A DNA stretch of 64,000 nucleotides from Aquilaria yunnanensis (lineage: Eukaryota > Streptophyta > Magnoliopsida > Malvales > Thymelaeaceae). The notes below the pieces were generated by a model. It saw nothing but the letters and a program-made list of their open reading frames with translations, was not told the DNA's origin and searched no databases. The DNA lies in NCBI GenBank assembly GCA_039654915.1, contig CM077593.1:34566501-34630500 (forward strand). The letters run 5' to 3'. The position numbers and the translations under genes are program-made. This document shows, piece by piece, positions 1-10,182 of this stretch (position 1 is the first letter of the stretch; every line of letters starts with the position of its first letter).

Positions 1-342
1 TAATAGGATTAGGGACTTAGAGGCATAGAGTTGGGCTTAAGTTCATGAGATGAGCTTGGACAAGTGTTGTTCACCCAACTATCCAAGAGTTGCATAAGAT
101 GCAATTGGCAAGGAGTTGCCTACCTAAATAGCTGTAACTTGAGAGAAAAGCCAAAGCTGACTCAGGTTGTGGTCAAATATGGATCTTGGCCCACTAGAAT
201 ACCTTAGCGCCGAGGTGTTCCGAAATAATATCGAGGGTTATTATTTTGAGGAAAATAGTGGGAGTATCGTTTAATAAAAGTCCTTATTAAATCAATTAAA
301 ATACATGACTCTTACACTGCATATTTACTGTTGTAGAAAACC
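1..342 (+). other. copia untranslated leader
   Basis: Sequence between the unseen 5' LTR and the gag start. No primer-binding site and no convincing reading frame is present, so the 5' LTR end must lie left of base 1. Confidence 0.7.
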
Positions 343-2499
343 ATGGCACAAAACACATCGACACTTTTATTGCGATCGATCCTTGAGAAGGAAAAACTGA
401 ATGGGACCAACTTTCTCAAATGGTACCGAAACTTGAGGATAGTCCTCAAACAATAGAGAAAGGCATATGTCCTAGAGCAGCCCATTCCAAATGAGCCTGC
501 TGCCACTGCTCCAAGAGCTGAAAGGGATGCTCACAAGAGGCATTCTGATGATGCTTTGGATGTTGCATGCCTCATGCTTATTACCATGGAATCTGAGCTT
601 CAGAAGCAACATGAGAACATGGGGGCATTCGATATGATCGAACATCTCAAAATGCTTTTCCAAGAGCAAGCTAGGCATGAGAGGTTTGAGACCTCTAAGG
701 CATTGTTTCAGTGCAAGATGTCTGAGGGAAGTCCCGTGGGTCCTCATGTGCCCAAGATGATTGGGTACATTGAGAATCTTGAGAATTTGGGATTTGCTCT
801 TCAGAAAGAGTTGGCTATTGATGTAGTCTTGCAATCGTTGCCTGAAAGCTACAGTCAGTTCATCATGAACTATAACATGAACGACCTTGACAAGTCCCTC
901 CCTGAATTGCTCAACATGTTGAGAACTGCTGAGCAAAACCTTAAGAAGGCTAAGCCCACTTTGATGGTTCAAAAGGGCAAGGGAAAGGGAAAAGCCAAAA
1001 AGAAGAAGGATAAAGCTAATGGAAAGTCCAATGCTAGTTCTTCTTCAGCTGCATTGAAACCAAAGGGTGGTGTGGCAAAGGAAGGGGAGTGCTTCCATTG
1101 TAAGCAACCTGGACACTGGAAGCGCAACTGCAAGCTCTATCTTGAAGAACTTGCTAAGGAAAAAGGAAGTAAGACTTCCACTTCAGGTATTTTTGTTATA
1201 GAGGCTAACTTTTCTACTTCCTCATCTTGGGTATTGGATACTGGATGTGGATCTCACATTTGTGCAAATGTGCAGGATCTAAGTAGAAGTAGAAGATTGG
1301 CCCGAGGTGAAGTGGACCTACGTGTTAGAAATGGAGCAAGGGTTGCTGCCTTAGCCGTAGGGACTTATGTTCTCACTTTACCTAGTGGATTAGTTTTAGA
1401 ATTAGACAACTGCTACTTTGTGCCTACTATTAGTAGAAATTTGATTTCTGTTTCTTGTTTGGACAAGAAAGGTTTTTCATTTATAATAAAGGACAAATGT
1501 TGTTCTATTTATTTGAATGAAATCTTTTATGGTAGTGCTCAACTTAGCAATGGGCTGTATGTTCTAGACCTTGAAGATCCAATCTATAATGTGAATACCA
1601 AGAAGGTCAGATTAAATGATTCAAACTTGACCTATCTCTGGCACTGTCGCTTGGGCCATATAAATGAGACCCGCATATCCAAGCTCCATAAGGATGGACT
1701 CTTGGACTCATTTGATTTTGAATCATATGAGACATGTGAGTCATGTTTGTTGGGCAAGATGACCAAAGCCCCATTCACAGGGCAAAGTGAAAGGGCTAAT
1801 GACTTACTAGGACTCATACATAGTGATGTATGTGGCCCTATGTCTACACAAGCTAGAGGAGGTTCCCAATACTTCATTACTTTCACTGATGACTTCAGCA
1901 GATATGGCTATGTGTATCTTATGAGACACAAGTCAGAATCCTTTGAAAAGTTCAAAGAATTCAAGAATGAAGTAGAGAATCAACTCGGGAAGAGTATCAA
2001 AGTGCTTCGATCAGATCGAGGTGGAGAGTACTTGGATCGAGAATTCCTTGACTATCTGAAGGAGTGTGGTATAGTATCACAACTCACTCCACCAGGTACA
2101 CCTCAATGGAATGGTGTTTCTGAAAGGAGAAATCGAACTCTGTTAGACATGGTTCGCTCCATGATGAGTCAAGCTGACCTTCCAAACTCCTTTTGGGGAC
2201 ATGCTCTAGAGACAGCCGCTTTTACACTAAACCGAGTTCCATCTAAATCGGTTCAAAAGACACCATATGAGATATGGAGTGGGAGGCGTCCTAATTTGTC
2301 TTTTATGAAGATTTGGGGCTGTGACGCTTATGTAAAATGTCAATCCTCTAACAAACTAGGGCCCAAATCTCAAAAATGTCTTTTTGTTGGGTATCCCAAA
2401 GAAACAAAGGGTTACTATTTCTACAATCCCTCTGAGCAAAAAGTGTGTTGCTCGAACTGGTGTCTTTTTGGAGAAAGAGTTTATCTCAAAAGGAACTAG
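343..2499 (+). pseudogene. gag-pol: copia Gag, protease and integrase (disrupted)
   Basis: First part of the copia polyprotein, which packages element RNA, matures it and integrates the cDNA. The likely start is ATG at 343, in a copia gag N-terminus context (KLNGTNF). An in-frame TAG at 454-456 breaks it; the open frame resumes and has an ATG at 556. Numbering from 556: a CCHC zinc knuckle at residue 179 onward (CFHCKQPGHWKRNC), the protease active-site motif LDTGC with Asp228, the pre-integrase HHCC region from His363, and integrase acidic residues Asp424, Asp487 and Glu523. The last two are exactly DDx35E. The frame is lost near 2445 (apparent 2-base loss) and runs into a stop at 2497-2499; a second shift near 2526 (apparent 1-base loss) returns to the original frame. 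The changes sum to 3 bases. Confidence 0.92.
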
Positions 2500-2556
2500 T
2501 GGGAGGGAAGTAGAACTTGAAGAATTCAAGAACAACAAGGAGACATTGAACCTGAA

Positions 2557-4311
2557 ATGGAACCTGAACAGACACCACAAGATGTTGTGGTTCAAGAGTC
2601 TGTTCCTGTAGCACAAAGCCCACGTAGGACTGGTAGGATTCGGCGTGAGCCCGAGAGATATGGATTTCTCGTGACTCACACCGGTGATGTGATGCTCATG
2701 GATCAAGATGAGCCCACAACCTACCAACAAGCTATGTTGAGGCCTGACTCTGAGAAGTGGCTAATGGCCATGAAATCCGAGATGGAATCCATGTATGAAA
2801 ACCAAGTATGGACTTTGGTTGACCCACCTGAAGGGGTAAAACCTATAGGGTGCAAATGGCTTTTCATGAAGAAAACTGACATGGATGGTAATGTGATTAC
2901 CTTTAAGGGAAGATTGGTTGCAAAAGGTTTCAAGCAAATTCATGGTATTGACTATGATGAAACTTTTTCACCAGTTGCTATGCTTAAATCCATCCGAATT
3001 TTGTTTGCTATTGCTGCACACTATGATTATGAGATATGGCAAATGGATGTCAAAACTGCATTCCTAAATGGAAAGCTACTTGAGGATGTGTACATGACAC
3101 AGCCTGAGGGTTTTGTCACTCCTGGGAATGCCAATAGAGTGTGCAAATTGCAAAGGTCCATTTATGGACTGAAGCAAGCTTCTCGAAGTTGGAATCTTCG
3201 TTTTGATGATGCAATCAAAGAGTTTGGTTTTATCAAAAATGAAGATGAACCTTGTGTCTACAAGAAGGTTAGTGGGAGCGCTATTGTCTTCTTGGTGTTG
3301 TATGTAGATGACATACTACTCATCGGGAATGACATTCCTGAGCTACAGTCTATGAAGACTTGGCTAAGGAAATGTTTCTCTATGAAGGACTTGGGTGAAG
3401 CAGCCTATGTGTTAGGCATCAGGATCTATAGAGATAGATCTAGAAAGCTTCTTGGCCTAAGTCAAAGTACATATATTGACAAGGTGCTAAAGAGGTTTAG
3501 CATGCAAGATTCCAAGAAAGGATTCTTGCCCATGTCACATGGTATCACTCTTTCTAGATCTCAGTGTCCGAGTACAACCGAGGAGAGAGAGCGCATGAGT
3601 AAGATTCCATATGCCTCAGCAATTGGATCTATCATGTATGCCATGATATGTACTCGTCCCGATGTCTCATATGCTTTGAGCATGACGAGTAGGTACCAAT
3701 CGAACCCCAGTGAAAGTCACTGGACAGCTGTTAAGAACATCCTTAAGTACTTACGAAGGACTAAGGATGCATTCTTGGTCTTTGGAGGTGAAGATGAGCT
3801 CGTTGTAAGGGGTTACACCGATGCAAGCTTCCAATCCGATAAGGATGATTTTAGATCGCAATCTGGTTATGTGTTTTGTATTGGTGGTGGTGCTGTAAGC
3901 TAGAAGAGTTCAAAGCAAGAGACAGTAGCTGACTCTACAACAGAATCTGAGTACATTGCCGCCTCTGATGCTGCGAAGGAGGCAGTTTGGATCAAGAAGT
4001 TCATCACTGAACTTGGAGTGGTTCCAAGCATTGTTGACCTGATAGAGCTCTATTGTGACAACAATGGAGCAATCGCACAGGCTAAGGAACCTCGATCTCA
4101 CCAGCGATCCAAACACATACTCCAACGCTATCATCTCATCAGGGAGATCATCGAGAGGGGTGATGTAAAGATATGCAGGACTTCAACAGACAGCAACATT
4201 GCTGATCCACTGACAAAGCCCCTTACGCAGCAGAAGCATGATAGCCATTCTAGATCCATCGGTATTAGATACATGGATGATTGGCTTTTAGTGCAAGTGG
4301 GAGATTGTTAG
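2557..4311 (+). pseudogene. pol: copia reverse transcriptase and RNase H (disrupted)
   Basis: Second part of the copia polyprotein, which copies element RNA into DNA. The frame is open from 2557 to 3900. It contains the linker with PRRTGRIRREPERY, the reverse transcriptase core (KWLFMKKTD, GRLVAKGF, QMDVKTAFLNG, IYGLKQASRSW) and the catalytic YVDD at residues 249-252 (3301-3312). RNase H begins with the TDASF and DDFRSQSGY motifs. A TAG at 3901-3903 falls just before KSSKQ, where the family normally has a tryptophan. The same frame then stays open through the RNase H end (DNNGAI, ADPLTKPL) to 4311, overlapping the LTR start by a few bases. Without the stop the domain would be complete in length. 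Confidence 0.92.
4293..4305 (+). other. copia polypurine tract
   Basis: A purine-rich run (AAGTGGGAGA) lies directly before the LTR TG terminus, where plus-strand DNA synthesis would be primed. It overlaps the last codons of pol. Confidence 0.65.
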
Positions 4312-5130
4312 TGTTGTGCCCAAAAAGCCAGTCATGAGATGATTGTATTTTTGCAAATTGAGTCATGATATTTTATTGAGGCATTAATCCAGCAATTTTG
4401 TTTGTTGTTTTGTTTCTGCATAACGTAATAAACATAATTGTAACCCTAGAATAATGATATTCTTAAACGTCCCTAGTATAGTATTATTGTGGAGCGGGTT
4501 GCAATAATACATAATGACTACCATATGTGGAGACTAATATGAGATATGTAGTCTACATATGGGTACAAGTTGGAGAACTTGTGTACTGGACCGACCCACC
4601 ATGAGAACACTTCATGGATCGTTATATGAGTGTCATAAGTGATTCTCATAGTGATCATAGTATATGTAGTCCTTCGACCTAAGATCATCAAGGTTCCCTA
4701 CATGTGAGTCACATACTTTGATACTTTCCTTTGTTGCTCGTAACTGAGTGAACTTGAAGGAGGTCATTGGGTATGTCACATATCATGCGGAGGGATTTGT
4801 ATGATCAAGATGGGATTTGTCCCTCCTATGTAACGGGAGTGATATCTTTGGGCCCCTTGATAGAGTGAGACTTAGAAAATGCATGGCCATGCTCCGATGA
4901 GTTGATATATGATATCAATGTCATCAGTTTAAGTTAGTCTACTCGGTAATCAAGAAACCAAAGATTGGGCTATACGAGAGTGACACATTCCATGTCTCGT
5001 GCTTAGTCTTGATATCTTGGACAAAGGGACAATGGCATATATCGGTGATGATCATAAAGGTTTAGTCGATTCACCGACAATCTTGTCACTTGGGTAGCAA
5101 TGATGTGTTGCTAGACACTGCTCATTGCTT

Positions 5131-5157
5131 ATGATCATAAATGTGATTTATGATCAT
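5131..5157. repeat. perfect inverted repeat in copia LTR U3
   Basis: ATGATCATAAAT, a 3-base GTG centre, then its exact reverse complement. The structure is retained in the LTR copies at 6982-7008 and 37458-37484, and is eroded in the older split copy. It lies about 200 bp upstream of the TATA box, so it could be a protein-binding dyad; function is not shown. Confidence 0.8.
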
Positions 5158-5360
5158 TGCCAACATGGCAAGAGCCTATTGGGTCGCACACGTAGAGCTA
5201 TTTGGATCATTAGAGTGCATGGGCTAATTATTTGGGTTATGGTTTCACTTTAATTTCGTATTAATAATGGGCCAAGGAGTTGAGCCATTATTAAGCCCGA
5301 AATTAAATCCTAATTGGATTAGGGCTTTGAAACCCATTAGGCCTGGAAGTTGAGTCTCAC

Positions 5361-5368
5361 TATAAATA
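5361..5368 (+). promoter_or_regulatory. TATA box of the copia LTR
   Basis: TATAAATA in the context TCTCACTATAAATACAAC. It is kept in the other copies (5979-5986, 7212-7219, 37247-37254 on minus, 39983-39990). It marks the U3/R side of the LTR, with transcription expected about 25-30 bp downstream. Confidence 0.75.
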
Positions 5369-5721
5369 CAACTTTTAAGTGAGAAATTCGCAGGTCTCCT
5401 TGCCTTAGCCTCCCAAAAGGACAGCCGCACTCTTCTCTTGCAATTCCTTGGAGGACGCAAGCTAGCACTGCGAGCGCAAGAGAAACGCATCTGCCGGGAT
5501 GTGGTGGAAACGTGGTGATCCTGAGAGGCTCGTGTGGATACCATAGAGAGCCTGAACACGTCAACTGTTCAGGTTTTGTGATTCGACTCTACAGTTGAGT
5601 GAGAGATCTCAACCGAAAATTAGGTATGAAATTTTTGAACACCCGGTTTACCCCGTTTCACTTGGATCCTGGAGGGTTTCGGTTAAATTCCGCTGCGCTG
5701 TTTAGCTCCCGAAACCCAACA

Positions 5722-6156
5722 GTGTTGCTAGACACTGCTCATTGCTTATGCTCATAAATGTGATTGATGATCATTGCCAACATGGCAAGAGGCTATTGGG
5801 TCGCACACATAGAGCTATTTGGATCATTAGAGTGCATGGGCTAATTATTTGGGTTATGGTTTCACTTTAATTTCGTATTAATAATGGGCCAAAGGAGTTG
5901 AGCCATTATTAAGCCCGAAATTAAATCCTAATTGGATTAGGGCTTTGAAACCCATTAGGCCTGGAAGTTGAGTCTCACTATAAATACAACTTTTAAGTGA
6001 GAAATTCACAGGTCTCCTTGCCCTAGCCTCCCAAAAGGACAGCCGCACTCTTCTCTTGCAATTCCTTGGAGGACGCAAGCTAGCACTGCGAGCGCAAGAG
6101 AAACGCATCTGCTAGGACGTGGTGGAGGCCTGGTCATCCTGAGAGGCTCGTGTGGA
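5722..6156 (+). repeat. left fragment of an older copia LTR
   Basis: Matches the copia LTR from the internal GTGTTGCTAGACAC position to GCTCGTGTGGA. Its missing left part should lie beyond the left window edge, on the other side of the inserted copia element. It is more diverged than its neighbours: for example, the palindrome half reads ATGCTCATAAAT. It ends in GTGGA (6152-6156), the target duplication of the solo LTR that follows. Confidence 0.9.
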
Positions 6157-7572
6157 TGTTAGTGTTGTGCCCAAAAAGCCAATCATGAGATGATTGTATT
6201 TTTGCACATTTAGTCATGATATTTTATTGACGCATTAATCTAGCAATTTTGTTTGTTGTTTTGTTTCTGCGTAACGTAATAAACATAATTGTAACCCTAG
6301 AATAATGATATTCTTAAACGTCCCTAGTCTAGTATTATTGTGGAGCGGGTTGCAATAATACATAATGACTAGCATATGTGGAGACTAATATGAGATATGT
6401 AGTCTACATATGGGTACAAGTTGGAGAACTTGTGTACTGGACCGACCCACCATGAGAACACTTCATGGAACGTTATATGAGTGTCATAAGTGATTCTCAT
6501 AGTGATCATGGTATATGTAGTCCTTCGACCTAAGATCATCAAGGTTCCCTACATGTGAGTCACATACTTTGATACTTTCCTTTGTTGCTAGTAACTGAGT
6601 GAACTTGAAGGAGGTCATTGGGTATGTCACATATCATGCGGAGGGATTTGTATGATCAAGATGGGATTTGTCCCTCCTATGTAACGGGAGTGATATCTTT
6701 GGGCCCCTTGATAGAGTGAGACTTAGAAAATGCATGGCCATGCTCCAATGAGTTGATATATGATATCAATGTCGTCAGTTTAAGTTGGTCTACTCGGTAA
6801 TCAAGAAACCAAAGATTGGGCTATACGAGAGTGACACATTCCATGTCTCGTGCTTAGTCTTGATATCTTGGAGAAAGGGACAATGGCATATATCGGTGAT
6901 GATCATAAAGGTTTAGTCGATTCACCGACAATCTTGTCACTTGGGTAGCAATGATGTGTTGCTAGACACCGCTCATTGCTTATGATCATAAATGTGATTT
7001 ATGATCATTGCCAACATGGCAAGAGCCTATTGGGTTGCACACATAGAGCTATTTGGATCATTAGAGTGCATGGGCTAATTATTTGGGTTATGGTTTCACT
7101 TTAATTTCGTATTAATAATGGGCCAAGGAGTTGAGCCATTATTAAGCCCGAAATTAAATCCTAATTGGATTAGGGCTTTGAAACCCATTAGGCCTGGAAG
7201 TTGAGTCTCACTATAAATACAACTTTTAAGTGAGAAATTCGCAGGTCTCCTTGCCCTAGCCTCCCAAAAGGACAGCCGCACTCTTCTCTTGCAATTCCTT
7301 GGAGGACGCAAGCTAGCACTGCGAGCGCAAGAGAACCGCATCTACCGGGACGTGGTGGAAGCGTGGTGATCCCGAGAGGCTCGTGTGGATACCATAGAGA
7401 GCCTGAACACGTCAACTGTTCAGGTTTTGTGATTCGACTCTACAGTTGAGTGAGAGATCTCAACCGAAAATTAGGTATGAAATTTTCGAACACCCGGTTT
7501 ACCCCGTTTCACTTGGATTCTGGAGGGTTTCGGTTAAATTCCGCTGCGCTGTTTGGCTCCCGAAACCCAACA
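6157..7572 (+). mobile_element. solo copia LTR, 1416 bp
   Basis: Complete LTR with TGTTAGTG and CCCAACA ends, flanked by the 5-bp duplication GTGGA at 6152-6156 and 7573-7577. It has no internal region, so it formed by LTR-LTR recombination after insertion into the older LTR. A TATA box lies at 7212-7219. Confidence 0.95.
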
Positions 7573-7760
7573 GTGGATACCATAGAGAGCCTGAACACGT
7601 CAACTGTTCAGGTTTTGTGATTTGACTCTACAGTTGAGTGAGAGATCTCAACCGAAAATTAGGTATGAAATTTTCGAACACCTGGTTTACCCCGTTTCAG
7701 TTGGATCCTGGAGGGTTTCGGTTAAATTCCGCTGCGCTGTTTGGCTCCCGAAACCCAACA
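7573..7760 (+). repeat. right fragment of the older copia LTR
   Basis: Continues the split LTR from GTGGATACCATAG to the CCCAACA terminus at 7760. The next five bases, GTAAC (7761-7765), are the likely target duplication in the Tat-D pol gene; the left copy is outside the window. Whether this was a solo LTR or the 3' LTR of a full element cannot be seen. Confidence 0.88.
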
Positions 7761-9640
7761 GTAACTTACCTCTTAGGGATGTCATGAGGAAGGTAGACCA
7801 TTCTGGAAGATTATCAACGTGGTGCATCGAGCTCAGTGAATACGATATCACCTATGAACCAAGAAGGGCAATAAAGGTCCAAGCATTGGTGGATTTCATT
7901 GTTGAAGTACCAAGAATTGAAGAAACTCCAAAGGACCCTGGAAGTGATGAACCTGACTGGACACTCTTCATCGATGACACCTCCGGTTCTGGACATCAAG
8001 GAGCCGGAGTAATTCTATGGGGACCTGAAGGTATGGAAGTTTCAAAGTCCATCAAGTTCAGTTTTAGTGTCACCAATAACGTGGCCAAATATGAAGCCCT
8101 CATAGCAGGCATACAATTGGCAAAAGGAGTTGGCATGAGGAATCTGAAGGCCCATAGCAATTCTCAATTGGTGATCTAACAGATGGTGGGGGACTATAGG
8201 GCAAAAGACCTGAACTTGGCAAAGTACCATGATCTCATAAAAAAGCTTATCCAATAATTCGACAGGGTGAAAATAGAAAACATACCCCAACGAGATAATA
8301 TGGAAGCTGATACTTTGGCGAAATTAAAGGAGTCTACAGAAGTACTGGATCAACCGAGCATAATGTCCATATCAACATCGGGTAAAGGATGGAAAGATCC
8401 TATCGAGAAATATCTCACATCTTTGGAACTTCCCAAAGACCCTATTGAAAGTGCGAAAGTGCGAAAGTGCTCGGGTAGATACTTCTTGATTGGGGAAGAA
8501 TTGAACCAACAAGGGTACGTGAACCCGCTATAAAAATGTATCAGTGAAGTTAGCATTGAAGCAATTTTCACAGAAGTCCATGAAGGAGCCTATGGGTTTC
8601 ACATCGGGATTAACGCCCTTGCGGGGGTATTACTTCGGCAAGGATATTTCTGGCCTACTTTAAGGAAAGATGCAAGGCAGTTCGTCAAGAAAATGTGACA
8701 AGTGCCAAAGACACGCTCCCATCTAGAGAATACCCTCAGAAGTGATAACTTCAGCAAACTATCCTTGCTCCTTAACTGTTTTGGGTATTGACCTCATTGG
8801 ACCTTTCCCAATGGCCCCAGGAGAAGTAAAGTTCTGAGTAGTCGTAGTGGATTATTTCACTAAGTGGATCGACACAGAGCCTTTGGTAGCCATCTCGTCG
8901 AAGGACATACAAAAATTTGACTGGAAGAGCATCATATGCAGTCTCGGCATGCCGAAGATTATAGTAGCTGATAATGGTTCCCAGTTCATTAATAAAGGTT
9001 TTCAGGAATTTGCAACCAACCTCAGAATAAGATTGCACTTTGCCCCAGTTGCACATCCCTAGAGCAATGGACAAGTTGAAGTGTCCAATAGAACGATAAA
9101 AGATGGTATGAAGAAGAGGTTGACAGAAGCAAAGGGAAAATGGCCAAGAGAGCTTCCGAGTGTGTTGTGGAGTTATCAAACAACTCCAAGAAGGGCCACG
9201 GGTGAGACACCTTTCTCACTCATCTTCGGCACAGAGATGATTATCCCTGTCAAGGTCTTGCAACCATTTATCAGAATACAGATGTTCGATGAAGAAGGGA
9301 ACAACCTCGGTTTAAGAACCTAGTTAGATATGATTGATGAACATAGAAAGATGGCCAAACTCAGAAGAAAAGCTTTTCGGCAGAGGGTAGCCATCACTGC
9401 AAACTTGCATGTCAAGCCTAAAGAGATCAAGAAAGGAGACCTTGTTCTCTGAAAGGTTGAGCTAGAACCCCAAAGACCATCTCATGGAATACTTCGGGCA
9501 AATTAGGAGGGATCATATTTTGTGCTCGGGGAAGTTCAGCCAGGGGTCTACAAGCTTGCAGATGCTGAAGGAGAAGAGTTAAAAAACACATGGCATTTTG
9601 ACTCTTTAAAAAAATTTTACACTAAGAAATTCAGAGAAAT
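7761..9640 (+). pseudogene. pol: Tat-D pol fragment: RNase H, second RNase H, integrase
   Basis: The C-terminal half of a Ty3/gypsy polyprotein, cut at its left by the copia LTR. It begins at the end of the first RNase H (NLPLRDVMRKVDH, KVQALVDFIVE). A second RNase H-like domain follows (LFIDDTSGSGHQGAGVIL, NNVAKYEALIAG); this extra domain marks the Tat lineage. The integrase shows the zinc-binding H-H-C-C region (VHEGAYGFH... CDKC), acidic motifs VVDYFTKW and ADNGSQF, and the EVSNRT region. It ends after the ELKNTWHFDSLKKFY motif near 9630. Stops near 8179, 8256, 8533, 8838, 9062 and 9323 and a frameshift near 8690 make it nonfunctional. An apparent open frame at 7622-8179 starts in the LTR and is chimeric. 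Confidence 0.9.
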
Positions 9641-10182
9641 TAACAGGATATGGTTGTTTCTGAAAGTGCCTAAGCAATATTGTGCAAATTTTACCAAATG
9701 AGGTTAACTGAACATGGTTGCTTCCGAATGCGCTTGAATGACATTGTATAAGACTCTGGTTGAAGGAGGTTGATCGAATATGGTTGATCCCAAAAGTACT
9801 TAATTGTTTTTGACCAAAATTTTCTGAATATTGTTAACTGAATGTGGTTCATTCCAAATATGGTTGATCGAGTGTGGTCAATTTTGTTCTTAAAACACTT
9901 AGACTTATATCCATAACTAACCCAAGATAATTTGACGTTATCTTCGAAAAAGGCTAAGGTTGAGAATCTTTGGTAGAATTTGTTAAAGATAATACGTGAC
10001 TGAAGATCCCGAGCCTTATAATACCAAATATAGTGAATTAATTGAAGATGGTTGAATGCCAAAGGTTGAAATAATACCAAAAGTCGTACCCATCGTGGAC
10101 TTGGCCAAAATTTTGAGAAAGAAAAAAAGCTCCATTGAAGAAAGAAGTATAGAATACAAAAAAAAAAACAAAAGGAGGCCTA
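9641..10182. other. Tat-D spacer between pol and the antisense gene
   Basis: Noncoding sequence between two converging 3' ends. It holds irregular repeats of GGTTGATC/GGTTAACTGAA-type units between about 9700 and 9880 and an A-rich stretch near 10160. No supported gene. Confidence 0.6.

Larger units (their letters stand above)
1..5721 (+). mobile_element. Ty1/copia LTR retrotransposon, 5' LTR outside the window
   Basis: The window opens inside the element, so the 5' LTR and primer site are missing. A leader, a gag-pol region in the copia order (gag, protease, integrase, reverse transcriptase, RNase H), a purine-rich tract and a 1416-bp 3' LTR ending at 5721 are visible. Integrase lies upstream of reverse transcriptase, which defines Ty1/copia. 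The base after the LTR starts a piece of another LTR of the same family (GTGTT at 5722-5726 is the expected target duplication; its partner would be left of the window). Only four obvious lesions break about 4 kb of coding sequence, so the insertion is fairly young. Lineage within copia is not assigned. Confidence 0.93.
4306..5721 (+). repeat. copia 3' LTR, 1416 bp
   Basis: Starts TGTTAGTGTTGTGCC and ends GAAACCCAACA, giving TG...CA termini. The same sequence recurs as a solo LTR of identical length at 6157-7572, a split copy at 5722-6156 plus 7573-7760, and solo copies at 36894-38308 (minus) and 38927-40343 (plus). A TATA box at 5361-5368 and a long inverted repeat at 5131-5157 lie inside. 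Antisense reading frames of about 75-104 codons recur in the copies, but are best read as incidental. Confidence 0.95.

Noticed and set aside
472..972. 166-codon minus-strand open frame
   Set aside because: Shadow of the copia gag on the plus strand; no codon-level or domain support.
1632..1886. 84-codon minus-strand open frame
   Set aside because: Shadow of the copia integrase region.
5245..5564. Minus-strand open frames of 75-104 codons that recur in the copia LTR copies (also 5878-6108, 7096-7415, 37057-37272)
   Set aside because: They recur because the LTR recurs. Length and frame vary between copies, no domain is recognisable, and they cross the TATA/R region on the opposite strand.
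7622..8179. 185-codon plus-strand open frame
   Set aside because: The first part is copia LTR and the rest is Tat-D pol; it is a chance fusion at the insertion junction. The real content is annotated as LTR plus pol pseudogene.
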